Source: Aureimonas sp. Leaf324 (GTDB taxonomy: Bacteria > Pseudomonadota > Alphaproteobacteria > Rhizobiales > Rhizobiaceae). From it: a stretch of DNA of 64,000 nt. The translations under genes and the position numbers were made by a program. Positions 25,257 to 34,770 of the stretch are shown one piece after another; position 1 is the stretch's first letter; each line of letters opens with the position of its first letter. The notes under the pieces were generated by a model. It made no database searches, was not told the origin of the DNA, and saw nothing but the letters and a program-made list of their open reading frames with translations. The stretch is taken from contig NZ_LMOH01000025.1 of the NCBI RefSeq assembly GCF_001423245.1, forward strand, positions 207,580 through 271,579. Reading direction: 5' to 3'.

Positions 25257-25439
25257 TGTCGGACCGTTCTCCAGCGTCGCGCTCGGATCGAAATTCGTCG
25301 CCGCGTTCCACAGGGGAAAGCGGGTACCCGGATCGAGCGTCCAGGCACGCGCCCTTGTGCACCGCGGTGCCGACGACGTTTAGCCAGATGCAGACGGCTT
25401 GAACAGGGCGTGCTTGCCGATGGGCGGGGCCGGACGCTT

Positions 25440-25479
25440 GCGGGCAGGCGCCCCGTCCGACGGAAAGGCGCCCGCCCGC
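25440..25479 (-). terminator. Strong hairpin downstream of the large RTX gene
   Basis: GCGGGCAGGCGCC (25440-25452) pairs with GGCGCCCGCCCGC (25467-25479) with one mismatch; the loop itself can fold (CCGTC/GACGG). It is 40 bases after the stop of the 1094-residue gene. No T-run follows on the minus strand. Confidence 0.45.
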
Positions 25480-25518
25480 GGGAAGCTCGGGCCGGACCTC
25501 CCGACCTCCGCCTCCTTC

Positions 25519-28500
25519 TCAGGCGAAGAGGACGTTGGTTTCGGTGAGCGCCGCGAGCTTCGTGTTGAGAAGCGTCACGCTCGAATGATCGTCGATCTGG
25601 ATCATCACGTCGGCTCCGACCTGGTGGGCGTCCGCCAGAAGCTCGTTCAGGCTGTGCAAGCCGGTCGCCTCGAAGCGCAGGACATCGCCGCCGGCCGACA
25701 AGGCGCCGGCCTTGAAGTCCCGCACCACGTCGTCGCCGCCGTTCTGCCGGAAGACGAAGGTGTCCGAACCGCCGTTGCCGATCATCACCTCGTGCGCCGA
25801 GGTGCCGACGATCCGATCGTTGCCGCTGGTGCCGAGAACATGACGCTCCTCGAGCGCGGTAACGTTACCCGCCGCATCCTTTGCCGAAAAATCGAACGTG
25901 TGGATCTTGGAGGGGTCGACGGCGAGCTTGGCCGTCCAGGCGCTCGACGTCGCGTTCAACGTCGTGGTCGCCACGCCATCCCGCACGACGCTGATCTGGC
26001 CCGGCGTCTCGCTGATCGTGCCCCGCAACTGGACCTCGCCGCCAGCGGTCGCCGTGATCCGCGAGACCGCGAGATCCGGGCCCGTCATGTCCACGACGAC
26101 GTCCTTCGACTTGGAGAGGACGCCGGTGTTTCCGGCGGCGTCGGTGGCGGTCGCGGTCAGTCGGTGCGCGCCCTCATCGAGACCGGAGGCGAGATAGGAC
26201 CACTTGCCGTCGGCCCCGGTGACCGCCCCGCCGATCCGCACACCGTTGTCGAAGACGTCGACCTTCGACAGGGCTTCGGCCGTGCCCTTCAGGAGAGCGG
26301 CATCCTCGCGGACATAGAGCTTCGTGGCGTCGCCCTCGAAGACGGGCCGCGCCGGCCCCTTGGTGTCGACGGTCATGGCGACGCCCGCCGATGTCGCGCT
26401 CTTGTTGCCGGCGACATCCGTCTCGATCACGGAGAAGACGTGCTGGCCGTCGGTGAGCGTCTTGGTCGAGAAAGTCCACTGGCCCGAGGCGTCGGCCACC
26501 ACCGTGCCGAGGACACGCGAGCCGTCGAGGATCTTGACCGACGAGCCGGCGTCCGCCCGGCCCGACAGGTCGGCCGTCTGGGCATTGGTCACGCCGTCGC
26601 CGGCGACGCCGCTGTCGGCATAGCGGAGCGTCGGCTGGTCGACCACGGGGGCCTTGGTGTCGATGGCGAGCTTGTCGCCGAGATTGCCGCCCGCGGTGGT
26701 CGCATCGATTGCGACCCCCGTCTTGACGGACCGGATCGCCGCATCGCCGAGAGAGATCTTCGAGACGGACAGGTCCGAGACGTCCTGACCGTCCGCCACC
26801 TTGTAGGTGAAGACGAGCGTGTCGCGTCCGTTTCCGTAAGCGTAGTTGGCGACCGCGCCGTTGCTGAGCGTGACGGCGAGGCCACCGCCCTTGACGTTGA
26901 CCAGCTCGTCGAAGCGCACGGCGACCGTCACCGTTTCGCCCGCCTTGGCCGACCCGTCCGAATTGAGAAAGCTGAAGCCGAGCGGCGTTGGACCGGCCGT
27001 CGGGGCGGCAGGGGTCGTTGGAGCTGTGACGGGAGGAGCGGCCACCCCTGCCGAGCCGCCGGGCGCAGCCGCCGCAGGGCCGGCCGAAAGGTCCGGCGCA
27101 GGAGCCTTGCCGGCGCCGAGCGCCGCCGTCGTGTCCGACATGCGCCACTGGACGTTGGCAGCGGAGAAATCGCCGGGTTTCACACCCTGCAGCGTTGCGA
27201 GCGTCGTCCAGCCGCCGTGGCCATCCGAAGCCTGCACCAGCGTACCGGCGCCGGCGGCCGAGACGCGCAGGTGACCGTCCGCCAGAGGATCGCCGCTGCC
27301 CCAGCCGAGGCGTACGGCCAGAACCGAGACGTCGAGGATGTCGCCCTTCGCTCCGGCCTGGAAGTCGGTGATCGTGTCCCCGCCTTCCGACAGTTCGTGA
27401 TAGGCGAAGCGGTCGCGGCCCTCCCCGCCCGTCAGCTGGTCCACTCCGGCGCCGCCCCAGACATAGTCGTTGCCCACGCCGCCGTTGATGACGTCGCTGC
27501 CCTTGCCGCCGAGCAGCATGTCGGCCTTGGCCGTGCCCGTCAGGACGTCGTCGACCGTGTTGACCGTGTCGCGGATGGCGGAGTTCACCATCGACACGAC
27601 GTCGGACTTGAAATTGTATCCCTTGCCGATGCTCTCGAAGACGCTGTCGGTGACCGTGTTGTTCTGCGTCTTCCCGGAGATCATGAAGGCGTATTGCCCG
27701 ATCTCGCGCGCCACGACGTTGGACACGTTTGCGTCCCGCCCGTCGCCCTTGCCGTATTCGAAGAACTGCAGGGCGTAGCTGTTGTTGACGCCGCCGCTGT
27801 CCTTCAGGCCGTTCCCGATTCCGCGGAAATCGGCGATCATGCGGGAATCGAAGGCGAGCACGTTCTCGTAGAGACCGCCGCGGGACTCGGAGTGGAAATC
27901 GAAGGCGGCGCGGTCGGCGTCGTAGGCGACGGCATCCTTGGCATGAAGCTGGATGTCGGCGCCGTAGCTCGTGGCGCTCGTTCCGTTGGCGGCGGTGCCG
28001 ACGCCATGCACGAGGACGGCATGGCTCGAGTGCTCGACGAACAGGCCCTTGATGTCGGTCGAGAAGGAGGCCGAGGACTGCACGCCGGCATAGACGTTGT
28101 GCGCGGCCACGTCGCGAACGTCGGCATTGACGCCGTTGACGATCTTCAGCCCAACGCTGCCGTTGCGCAGATCGACGTCGGTCACCGTCGGCTCGACGAG
28201 GTTGCGCAGATGGATGAGGTCGGCCGCCCCCTTGGCGGTGGCGAAATCGCCGCGTCCGCCGCCGATCGCACCGTTCTTGATCGTGAATTCGGCCGTCGAG
28301 AAGGTCGAGGCCCGCACGTTGGTATGATAGAGGCCCTGGTCGACCAGCGCCCCCTTCAGGATGACCGTGTTGCCCTGGATCGCCACGACCTCGGCCGCCT
28401 GGCCGAGCCGCGTCGGCTGGCCGCCGTCGCTCGCGTCGATGTGGTCGCCGAGCAGCGCGTCGTCGGAGACGACCTTGACCCAGCTGCCCACCTTCAGGTC

Positions 28501-28803
28501 GACCGGGATCTTGTCGTAGGTGATCGTCGCGTTGCCGTTCTGCGAGCCGAGCGCCACCGACGACAGGGCGGAGGCCTTGGCGTCGACGTAGAGGATGCTG
28601 TTAGCGCCTCCGCCGACCAGGGTGCTGCCGTTCAGATCGATCGTGATGTTCTGCTTCTCGAGGAACATGACGATCTGCTTCGTGACCGCGATGGTCTCGT
28701 CCTTCGGCAGCACGAGGGTGCCGCCCGTGGCGGTCAGAGCCTTCAGTCCCGTCTCGATGTCGGCCTGCGTCGCCTTGGGCCGAAGCTGGATGATCTGCGA
28801 CAT
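25519..28803 (-). CDS. Large secreted beta-helix/RTX/Ig-like protein, candidate polysaccharide-modifying enzyme
   Basis: A 1094-residue type I secretion substrate without a signal peptide. Order: a right-handed parallel beta-helix region (about 1-415) like polysaccharide lyases and AlgE epimerases; RTX repeats (about 418-480; GGKGSDVINGGVGNDYVWGG); a linking beta-domain (485-555); a Pro/Ala-rich linker (560-607); three or four Ig-like domains (608-965); and a second RTX block with secretion tail (966-1094). In the beta-helix, AFDFHSES (Asp302, His304) resembles the catalytic FDPHE of alginate C5-epimerases. The ATG at 28803 has GGGGAAG upstream. An alginate-lyase homologue is the next gene upstream. 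A polymer-modifying role is likely; epimerase versus lyase is unresolved. Confidence 0.85.
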   Translation of the reverse strand: MSQIIQLRPKATQADIETGLKALTATGGTLVLPKDETIAVTKQIVMFLEKQNITIDLNGSTLVGGGANSILYVDAKASALSSVALGSQNGNATITYDKIPVDLKVGSWVKVVSDDALLGDHIDASDGGQPTRLGQAAEVVAIQGNTVILKGALVDQGLYHTNVRASTFSTAEFTIKNGAIGGGRGDFATAKGAADLIHLRNLVEPTVTDVDLRNGSVGLKIVNGVNADVRDVAAHNVYAGVQSSASFSTDIKGLFVEHSSHAVLVHGVGTAANGTSATSYGADIQLHAKDAVAYDADRAAFDFHSESRGGLYENVLAFDSRMIADFRGIGNGLKDSGGVNNSYALQFFEYGKGDGRDANVSNVVAREIGQYAFMISGKTQNNTVTDSVFESIGKGYNFKSDVVSMVNSAIRDTVNTVDDVLTGTAKADMLLGGKGSDVINGGVGNDYVWGGAGVDQLTGGEGRDRFAYHELSEGGDTITDFQAGAKGDILDVSVLAVRLGWGSGDPLADGHLRVSAAGAGTLVQASDGHGGWTTLATLQGVKPGDFSAANVQWRMSDTTAALGAGKAPAPDLSAGPAAAAPGGSAGVAAPPVTAPTTPAAPTAGPTPLGFSFLNSDGSAKAGETVTVAVRFDELVNVKGGGLAVTLSNGAVANYAYGNGRDTLVFTYKVADGQDVSDLSVSKISLGDAAIRSVKTGVAIDATTAGGNLGDKLAIDTKAPVVDQPTLRYADSGVAGDGVTNAQTADLSGRADAGSSVKILDGSRVLGTVVADASGQWTFSTKTLTDGQHVFSVIETDVAGNKSATSAGVAMTVDTKGPARPVFEGDATKLYVREDAALLKGTAEALSKVDVFDNGVRIGGAVTGADGKWSYLASGLDEGAHRLTATATDAAGNTGVLSKSKDVVVDMTGPDLAVSRITATAGGEVQLRGTISETPGQISVVRDGVATTTLNATSSAWTAKLAVDPSKIHTFDFSAKDAAGNVTALEERHVLGTSGNDRIVGTSAHEVMIGNGGSDTFVFRQNGGDDVVRDFKAGALSAGGDVLRFEATGLHSLNELLADAHQVGADVMIQIDDHSSVTLLNTKLAALTETNVLFA

Positions 28804-29240
28804 AATCTTCCCCGAAGTCTTCGCGTCGCTCGCATGGGTCGGCGACGAACTGTAACTTCAAGGTACGAAAGAAAATTTCCTAATAACCTCACTCGAACGA
28901 CTGTCTTTAATTCAAATTATATATTGCTCCGATCTTGGCATCCACTCATAGCCTCGACGAACCGCCGGAGCGGCTCGACGACCGCGCAATCCCCGGCAGG
29001 GCGTGCTGTCGCAAGGGTCTTCGGTGGTATCCGGTTGAATCGAAGAAAGAATTTTGACGGCTTCACATCCGGGCTGGATCCGCGAAAAGCGTGCCGCCTC
29101 GCCGGACTGCAAGCCTCGCACGGGCCCGACGTTGCTGTCGGTGCCCCGGATCGTTCTTCAAGTCGTCGTGAAGCGTCCCGACAGGATCGCTCCCGTGAGG
29201 CCGGCGCGTATCGGATCAGACGCGACGGCCTTGCCCGACC
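28804..29240. other. Intergenic leader of the large RTX gene
   Basis: 437 bases between the PL5 lyase gene and the large RTX gene, both on the minus strand. An AT-rich patch at 28860-28925 holds the promoter. The remainder up to 29240 has no recognisable gene. Short open frames there read as Arg/Pro-rich noise. Confidence 0.55.
28916..28944 (-). promoter_or_regulatory. Promoter of the large RTX gene with shared 12-base element
   Basis: On the minus strand a perfect TATAAT (28921-28916) is preceded after 17 bases by a weak TGGATG (28944-28939). The spacer carries AGATCGGAGCAA (28935-28924), identical to the element in the promoter of the 342-residue RTX gene. The poor -35 box suggests dependence on an activator bound to the shared element. 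Confidence 0.6.
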
Positions 29241-30407
29241 TTACGGCGGGCAGGCCTTCGCCAGGGGCGGGCCGACGCGCGCGGTGATGTTCAGCGCAAT
29301 GAACTGCGAGGACACCGGCCCCGATCGCGCCGAGGCGCATTCCAACCGCTTCGAGAGCGCCGGATCGTCATGGCGGAAATGATCCCGGAGGAGTTCCACG
29401 AACGGCGGCAGGGCCTTCGGCATTTCCTGCGGCCGGGTCGTGTAGGGCTTGAGGATCGACGGGTCGTCCAGGGCGTCGAGCGTGAAACGCGTGACGTTCG
29501 CAAGCCGGCGGTCCTGTTCGCGTGTGAGAGGACGCCCGTTCGCCTCGACGATGCGCACGAGGATCGCCATCGGGTTGAGCGCGAAGATCTGGTAATGGAG
29601 CGCCTTGCCGCCCCGGCGCAATTCCTGCGGCATGGCACCGTCGGGCGTTGCGGTCTTGAGGGCGCGATCGAGCTGATACGCGGCAAGATCGACGCCGTCC
29701 GCCTCGCCGCGTGCGATCGCCAGCATGGACAGGGCGGCCGCGCCCCAGTGGGCGTGGTTCGTCGTGGGCTTGTCCCATCCCAGCGCGCGCGGCGACGGCG
29801 GCAGTTCGGGATAGCCGCCTTCGATCGCCTGCGAGAGACGGGCGAACCAGTCGACGACCGCCGCCCGGTCGCCGGTCTGCCAGGGGGCCATGTCGGCGGC
29901 CTGGAAGGCGTTCACCGCCGCGATCGCGGTCCAGCTCGTCAGAAGCGCTGCCTGCCGGCGCCCGTTCCGGTCGTTGTCGTCGAGCCCGTCGAGCATCGCG
30001 CCGGCTCTAGCCCAGGCGACCAGCGTGCGCTGCAGGCATTCGGCGGCCTCCGCGCGGCGCGCCGGTTCGTTTTCGTATCGCGTCAGCCACAGGAGGATCG
30101 ACGTCTTGAACCGCTCGGTCGCGCCGATGCGGCGCGAATAGGCCGCCATCTTGCCGCGATCGACGACCGACTGGGTGGCGCCCGGTGCGTAGAAGGTGAA
30201 CATGCCGGACATGTCGACGAGCGGCGGGACGATGTGGCGGCAGGACGCCTTCTGCGACGCCTGCGAGGGATCACCGATCCGGTCGGTCAGTTCGAAAGGG
30301 TAGCGCAGATCGGCGTTCGCCGCGCCGGCCTGGAGGACGACGGCCAGGCCGGCGGAGAACGCCAGGGCCCGCAGGGCGTGGTCGATCCGACCCAACTTCG
30401 GCTTCAT
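29241..30407 (-). CDS. PL5-type poly(beta-D-mannuronate) lyase homologue
   Basis: A 388-residue exported protein with a signal peptide (about 1-32, ending in ANA) and an all-helical alginate-lyase (PL5, AlgL-like) barrel. The active-site stretch TTNHAHWGAAA supplies Asn217, His218 and Trp221, and PQELRRGGKALHYQIFALNP supplies the arginines and Tyr272. In AlgL the corresponding residues neutralise and cleave mannuronate. The ATG at 30407 follows a strong AAGGAAGGA. In alginate loci the periplasmic lyase trims stray polymer during export; here it would act on whatever uronic-acid polymer this locus makes. Divergent from the flippase gene. Confidence 0.87.
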   Translation of the reverse strand: MKPKLGRIDHALRALAFSAGLAVVLQAGAANADLRYPFELTDRIGDPSQASQKASCRHIVPPLVDMSGMFTFYAPGATQSVVDRGKMAAYSRRIGATERFKTSILLWLTRYENEPARRAEAAECLQRTLVAWARAGAMLDGLDDNDRNGRRQAALLTSWTAIAAVNAFQAADMAPWQTGDRAAVVDWFARLSQAIEGGYPELPPSPRALGWDKPTTNHAHWGAAALSMLAIARGEADGVDLAAYQLDRALKTATPDGAMPQELRRGGKALHYQIFALNPMAILVRIVEANGRPLTREQDRRLANVTRFTLDALDDPSILKPYTTRPQEMPKALPPFVELLRDHFRHDDPALSKRLECASARSGPVSSQFIALNITARVGPPLAKACPP

Positions 30408-30778
30408 GGCACGATCCTTCCTTGATCGAGAGCTCGACCGGATGCGGCCGGGACAGGTGGCGACCGCGTGCGCGAGCCCAGGCAATGGGCGACGGCCGGC
30501 ACCGACAAGTCGATCGTCCGAGCCATCGGACTTAAGATCGACGGGTGATTTGCGCGGCCCCAATACAACCATGGCGTGCAGTTGACTCGTCCTCGCGATT
30601 TCGGTCTAAGCCGCTCCGCCCGGACCGACGCGACCTGCAAATGTGCAGTTCTCCCTGCTCGATCCTTGTGTCCGGAATGCGAATTACAGAAAATTTTGCA
30701 GTGCAGCGAGGAATTGTGCAATGATTCATCGCTATGTCGTGATCGGCGTCTTCGTCGGCCGTTCCAACGGGAACGACG
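30408..30778. other. Divergent control region between lyase and flippase genes
   Basis: 371 bases with the plus-strand promoter at 30582-30610 and an AT-rich tract at 30660-30735. That tract contains several TGCA-containing repeats (TGTGCAG, TTTGCAGTGCAG, TTGTGCAA), which could be regulator half-sites. No gene is supported. Confidence 0.5.
30582..30610 (+). promoter_or_regulatory. Promoter ahead of the Wzx-pyruvyltransferase-glycosyltransferase operon
   Basis: TTGACT (30582-30587), 17 bases, TCTAAG (30605-30610): five and four matches to the housekeeping consensus with ideal spacing. This implies a leader of about 160 bases before the flippase start. Confidence 0.5.
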
Positions 30779-32239
30779 ATGCGGCACGGTTTCGTCAGGA
30801 ATTCGCGGGGACACGTGACGTCAGTCAGAACTAGCCTGATCTGGTCCGCCGCGCGCAATTGGGGGACGCGGCTCGGATCGGTGATCGTCTTCATCGTGGT
30901 CGCGCGCGTCCTGCCTCCGAGCCAGCTCGGCCTCTTCGCGACCGCCGCGACCGTGATCGCCGTGGCGGAGCTCGTCGCCGAGAACGGCCTCGGGGAGGCG
31001 GTGGTCCAGGCGCCGGAACTCGACGATCGTCTCCTGTCGGCCGCGATGATCGTCAACGTCATCCTCGCCATGGTGGTGGCGGGCGCCCTCCTCGCTATCG
31101 GTCCATGGCTCGAGACCGCGCTGGAGGCCTCGGGGCTCGAGGCGATCCTCAGCGTCGTCGTTCTCGTCATCCTGTTCAACGCCTTCAGCTACGTGCCGCA
31201 GGCCTATCTCCGGCGCCGGTTCGAGTTTCGCTGGCTGGCCTTCCGGGCGCTCGTCGCGACCGTGGTCTCGGGCGGCGTCGGCATCACCATGGCCCTGACC
31301 GGCTTCGGCGTCTGGAGCCTCGTCGCGCAGGCGCTGCTCGCGGCCTTCCTCAATCTCGTCCTGGTCTGGCGCGCCAAGCCCTGGCACCTGCACCTCGTGA
31401 ACCCCATGGCCGCCGCGCCGCTGTTCAGGGTCAGCGGCCACATCTTCGGCTCCAAGCTCGTCGACTTCGTGGCCAATCGGGGGATCGAGCTGGCCATCGC
31501 AGCGGGCGCGGGTCCCGCCGCCCTGGCGCTCTGGGTGATGGCCTCGCGCCCCTGGGCGGTGCTGATGCAGCTCGTCTCGGCTGTGACGATGGACGTGGCG
31601 CTTCCGAGCTTCGCGCGGCTCGCCTCCGACCGCGAGGCGCTCCTGCGCGCCTACTACACGTCGATCCAGACGACGGTCGCCATCGGCACCCCGATCTTCG
31701 TCCTCCTCGCGATGGTCGCGCCGGAGGTCATGAACGTCCTCTTCGGCGAGAACGGGCGCGACGGCGGCTACGTGCTGATGCTTCTGTCGCTGCTCGGCGC
31801 GATGCAACTCATGCAGTACTACAACGGGACGCTGCTCAACGCCGTCGGCCTGTCGCACAAGTCGTTCATGATCTCGATCGTGAAGGCGGCCGCGATCAGC
31901 ATCGCCTTGGCGGTCACATTCGGCCAAAGCCTCTGGAACGTCGCTCTCGGCTTCACGATCGCGCAGTTCCTGATCACGCCGCTGAGCTTCGCGGTGGCCA
32001 GCCACGCGCTCGACTACTCGATCCGGCACCTCCTGAAGCTGATGGCGCCGTTCCTCATCGCCGAGGCCGTCGCCTGCGCGGCGATCCTCGCACTGCGCGA
32101 GATCGCGCTGCCGTTCGAAGCCGCGTTCCTGCGCGGCGCGTGCCTCGGACTGGCGGGCGGCGTCGTCTATCTCGTCGTCGCCTTCCTGATCGACCGCCGC
32201 ACGACGCGGCGCATCCTGACCAACATCGTAAAGCGATAG
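30779..32239 (+). CDS. Wzx/MOP-family polysaccharide flippase
   Basis: A 486-residue membrane protein with 12-14 hydrophobic segments and the WzxC-like entry ARNWGTRLGSVIVFIVVARV and GLFATAATVIAVAELVAENG. It would move undecaprenyl-linked repeat units across the inner membrane. The ATG at 30779 is used; a GTG at 30815 preceded by GGGGA is an equally plausible start, giving 474 residues. It heads an operon: the pyruvyl transferase starts 17 bases after its stop and the glycosyltransferase overlaps that gene. Confidence 0.9.
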   Translation: MRHGFVRNSRGHVTSVRTSLIWSAARNWGTRLGSVIVFIVVARVLPPSQLGLFATAATVIAVAELVAENGLGEAVVQAPELDDRLLSAAMIVNVILAMVVAGALLAIGPWLETALEASGLEAILSVVVLVILFNAFSYVPQAYLRRRFEFRWLAFRALVATVVSGGVGITMALTGFGVWSLVAQALLAAFLNLVLVWRAKPWHLHLVNPMAAAPLFRVSGHIFGSKLVDFVANRGIELAIAAGAGPAALALWVMASRPWAVLMQLVSAVTMDVALPSFARLASDREALLRAYYTSIQTTVAIGTPIFVLLAMVAPEVMNVLFGENGRDGGYVLMLLSLLGAMQLMQYYNGTLLNAVGLSHKSFMISIVKAAAISIALAVTFGQSLWNVALGFTIAQFLITPLSFAVASHALDYSIRHLLKLMAPFLIAEAVACAAILALREIALPFEAAFLRGACLGLAGGVVYLVVAFLIDRRTTRRILTNIVKR

Positions 32240-32256
32240 GACTGAGGCCTTTATCC

Positions 32257-33543
32257 ATGGCGGACGGTAACAAGAAGGCGCTCCGGGAACTGGCGCGCGA
32301 GGTCATCGTGGCGCCGCGGATGTTTCGCGAGTGGCGCAAGCTGACGAAGGCGCCCGTGCGCAAGGTGGCGCCCGGCGCCGCGACGCGCGTCGCGATCGTC
32401 CCTTGCGTCCCGCGCAATCCGTTCGGCTCGCGCGGCGACGAGGCGATGATCCAGGCCGTGATCGACGCCCTGCGCCAGAACGGCATCGCCGGGTCGATCG
32501 GCATCGTCACCGAGACCGACGCGCTCCCACCCCATATGGCGTCGCAGGGTCTCGTGGCCGAGCCCTGCTGGGGGGCGCCGTGGCGGCTCGCCAAGGTCTT
32601 CGATCGCATCAGGGACTACGACGCCGTCGTGGTCATCGGCGCCGACCTGATGGACGGCTATTATTCCAGCATCTCCTCGCTTCGCCTCTGGATGGTGGCC
32701 GATCTCTTCAGCCGCGTCCGGACCGCCGGCATCATCACCGGCTTCTCGTTCAACGCCGCGCCGCGCTGGCCGGTCCGTGCGTTCCTGAAGCTTCGGGGCC
32801 GCTCGCCGCTGGTGGTCAACCTGCGCGATCCCGTTTCGCTGAAGCGGTTCGAGGAGGCAGCCCCCGGCGTCGGCCGGCTCGTCGCCGACTGCGCGTTCCT
32901 CCTGAAGCCCGAAGCCGGAGCCGACACCGCCTCGACGATGGAGTGGATCGCCGCCCAGCGCGCCAGCACCAACGTCGTCGGTCTCAACGTCCACCCCATG
33001 CTGTCGCCTGACCGCGATCCGGCGGCGATCGAGCGGATCGTCCAGGCGACCGCCGAAGCGACCCGCACCCTGATCGACCGTCGCGGTGTTTCGGTCCTGC
33101 TGCTTCCGCACGACTTCCGTCCGGGCAACAACGGCGACGTCGCGATGCTGGAGCGCGTCGCCGCCGCGGTCGACCGCCCGGACCGGGTGCGGCTCCAGGC
33201 CGGCGAAATCTCGGCTGCCGAAATCAAGGGTCTTGCGGCCGAAACGGAACTCGTGATCTCGGCACGCATGCACTTGGCCATCGCAGCGCTCGGCGCCGGC
33301 GTGCCTGTCGTCGGCATCACCTACCAGGACAAGTTCGAAGGCCTTTTCGAGCACTTCTCGCTGCCCAAATCCTACCTGATCGATCGTACGAAGGCTGGGG
33401 ACGCCGCCCTGATGACGCGCGTCTTCGACGACGCGTTCATGGCCCGCGGCGACCTTCGCGCTTCGGTCGAGGCCCATGTCGGCGACGTGAAGGCCAAGTC
33501 CCGCTCGACCTTCGACGCGCTCGGCTCGGCCATCGCCGGATGA
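32257..33543 (+). CDS. Polysaccharide pyruvyl transferase family protein
   Basis: A 428-residue cytoplasmic protein of the WcaK/CsaB/ExoV family, which attaches pyruvate ketals from PEP to sugars. Family features: the N-terminal nucleotide-fold strand VAIVPCVPRNPFGSRGDEAM, the VVVIGADLMDGYYSS segment and the C-terminal SARMHLAIAALGAGVPVVGI, whose Arg-Met-His is strongly conserved. Its genetic context between a flippase and a glycosyltransferase supports a role in building the repeat unit. The pyruvate ketal would add negative charge to the polymer. Confidence 0.88.
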   Translation: MADGNKKALRELAREVIVAPRMFREWRKLTKAPVRKVAPGAATRVAIVPCVPRNPFGSRGDEAMIQAVIDALRQNGIAGSIGIVTETDALPPHMASQGLVAEPCWGAPWRLAKVFDRIRDYDAVVVIGADLMDGYYSSISSLRLWMVADLFSRVRTAGIITGFSFNAAPRWPVRAFLKLRGRSPLVVNLRDPVSLKRFEEAAPGVGRLVADCAFLLKPEAGADTASTMEWIAAQRASTNVVGLNVHPMLSPDRDPAAIERIVQATAEATRTLIDRRGVSVLLLPHDFRPGNNGDVAMLERVAAAVDRPDRVRLQAGEISAAEIKGLAAETELVISARMHLAIAALGAGVPVVGITYQDKFEGLFEHFSLPKSYLIDRTKAGDAALMTRVFDDAFMARGDLRASVEAHVGDVKAKSRSTFDALGSAIAG

Positions 33544-34766
33544 CCGGTTCCGCCCCGCCGTCGAACGCCGCCCGCAGAGCCGTCCTCGTCTGCGAGGAGG
33601 TGCCGGTCGCCGGCACCAACGGCGCGGGGAGCTACAATCTGACGGTCCTGCGCGCGCTGCGGGCGCTGGGCTGGCGGATCGATCTTCTGGTCACCGGCCG
33701 GCGCGTGCCGGAACGGATGCCGGAGACCGACTTCGGCGGACGGGTCGACTTCCTCCATGCGCGGCAGGTCGGACCGTTTCTGGTGCCGACCTCGCCGGGC
33801 GCCGTGGCGCGATCGGTCCATCGCTTCCTGAAGCGGGTCCGGCCCTCGGGGCAGGGCCCGGCACAGGGCCGACAGATCGCCATCGGCCGTTTCCTGAGCG
33901 ACGCCGAAGTCCGCGCTGCCGGACGGCGCCTTGCGGCCACGCCGCCGGACGCGGTCTTCGCGGACACGATCTTTCGCAGCGGCGTTCTCGCCGCGATCCC
34001 GCCGGAGGTGCGCCATCGCATTCTGATCGGCCACGACGTCTTCCACCACCGCGTCGCCTCGCTGCGCGCCAACGGCTTCGAGGCGACGCCCGCGGTCGAC
34101 CGCGCGATGGAGGAACGTCTCTACCGGCAGTTCACCGGCGTCGTCTCGATCAACGCCAGCGACGACCGCACCGCGCGCGAGATGGCGCCGGGCGCCCGGC
34201 ACGCCACGGTTCTGCCGAGCGCCGGCGGCGCGCAGCTCGCCGCGGACGGGCGTCCGCATGCGGGCCACCGTCTCTTCTATCTCGGCAGCCTCGGCGCCCA
34301 TAATGTCGACGGACTGGCCTGGTTTCTGGAACACGTCTGGCCCGCGATCCGCCTCCGCCTCCCCGACGCGACGCTGGACGTGGCGGGCGCGATCGCCGAG
34401 CGCTTCCCCGATCCGGTCGTGGGCGTCACATTCCACGGGCGCGTCCGGGATCTCGAGGCGCTCGCCTCGCGGTGCGCGGCCGCCGTCAATCCGGTGCGGA
34501 TGGGCAGCGGCATCAAGATCAAGATGGTCGACTATTTCGGTCTCGGCCTGACCTGCGTCGCGACGCCGAAGGCCGCGGAAGGGTTCCCGCAGGATCCCGC
34601 ACCACCGTTCGAGGTGGCCGGCGAGGACGCGTTCGGCGATGCGGTGGTCACCCACCTCACCGATATCGACGCGAGGGTGGCGATGGCGAGCCGGGTACCC
34701 GCCTACCTAACCTTGTTCTCGGATGCAGCCGCCGCCGAGCGGGTCTCGAGCCTTCTCGCGGACTGA
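33540..34766 (+). CDS. Glycosyltransferase, GT4-like
   Basis: A 408-residue GT-B glycosyltransferase. The second Rossmann half is clear: RLFYLGSLGAHNVDGLAWFL followed by NPVRMGSGIKIKMVDYFGLG, the nucleotide-sugar-binding region of sugar transferases of the GumH/ExpE type. The N-terminal acceptor half is weaker. The ATG overlaps the previous stop by four bases, so it is translated together with the pyruvyl transferase. The sugar and linkage are unknown. A transcription stop hairpin follows the gene. Confidence 0.85.
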   Translation: MTGSAPPSNAARRAVLVCEEVPVAGTNGAGSYNLTVLRALRALGWRIDLLVTGRRVPERMPETDFGGRVDFLHARQVGPFLVPTSPGAVARSVHRFLKRVRPSGQGPAQGRQIAIGRFLSDAEVRAAGRRLAATPPDAVFADTIFRSGVLAAIPPEVRHRILIGHDVFHHRVASLRANGFEATPAVDRAMEERLYRQFTGVVSINASDDRTAREMAPGARHATVLPSAGGAQLAADGRPHAGHRLFYLGSLGAHNVDGLAWFLEHVWPAIRLRLPDATLDVAGAIAERFPDPVVGVTFHGRVRDLEALASRCAAAVNPVRMGSGIKIKMVDYFGLGLTCVATPKAAEGFPQDPAPPFEVAGEDAFGDAVVTHLTDIDARVAMASRVPAYLTLFSDAAAAERVSSLLAD

Positions 34767-34770
34767 TCCC

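Noticed and set aside
25399..29382. A 1327-codon open frame on the plus strand opposite the large RTX gene
   Set aside because: It is Arg/Gly/Val/Asp-rich antisense of Gly/Asp-rich RTX and Ig-like coding sequence in GC-rich DNA, has no family resemblance, and the minus-strand gene has motifs, ribosome binding site and promoter.
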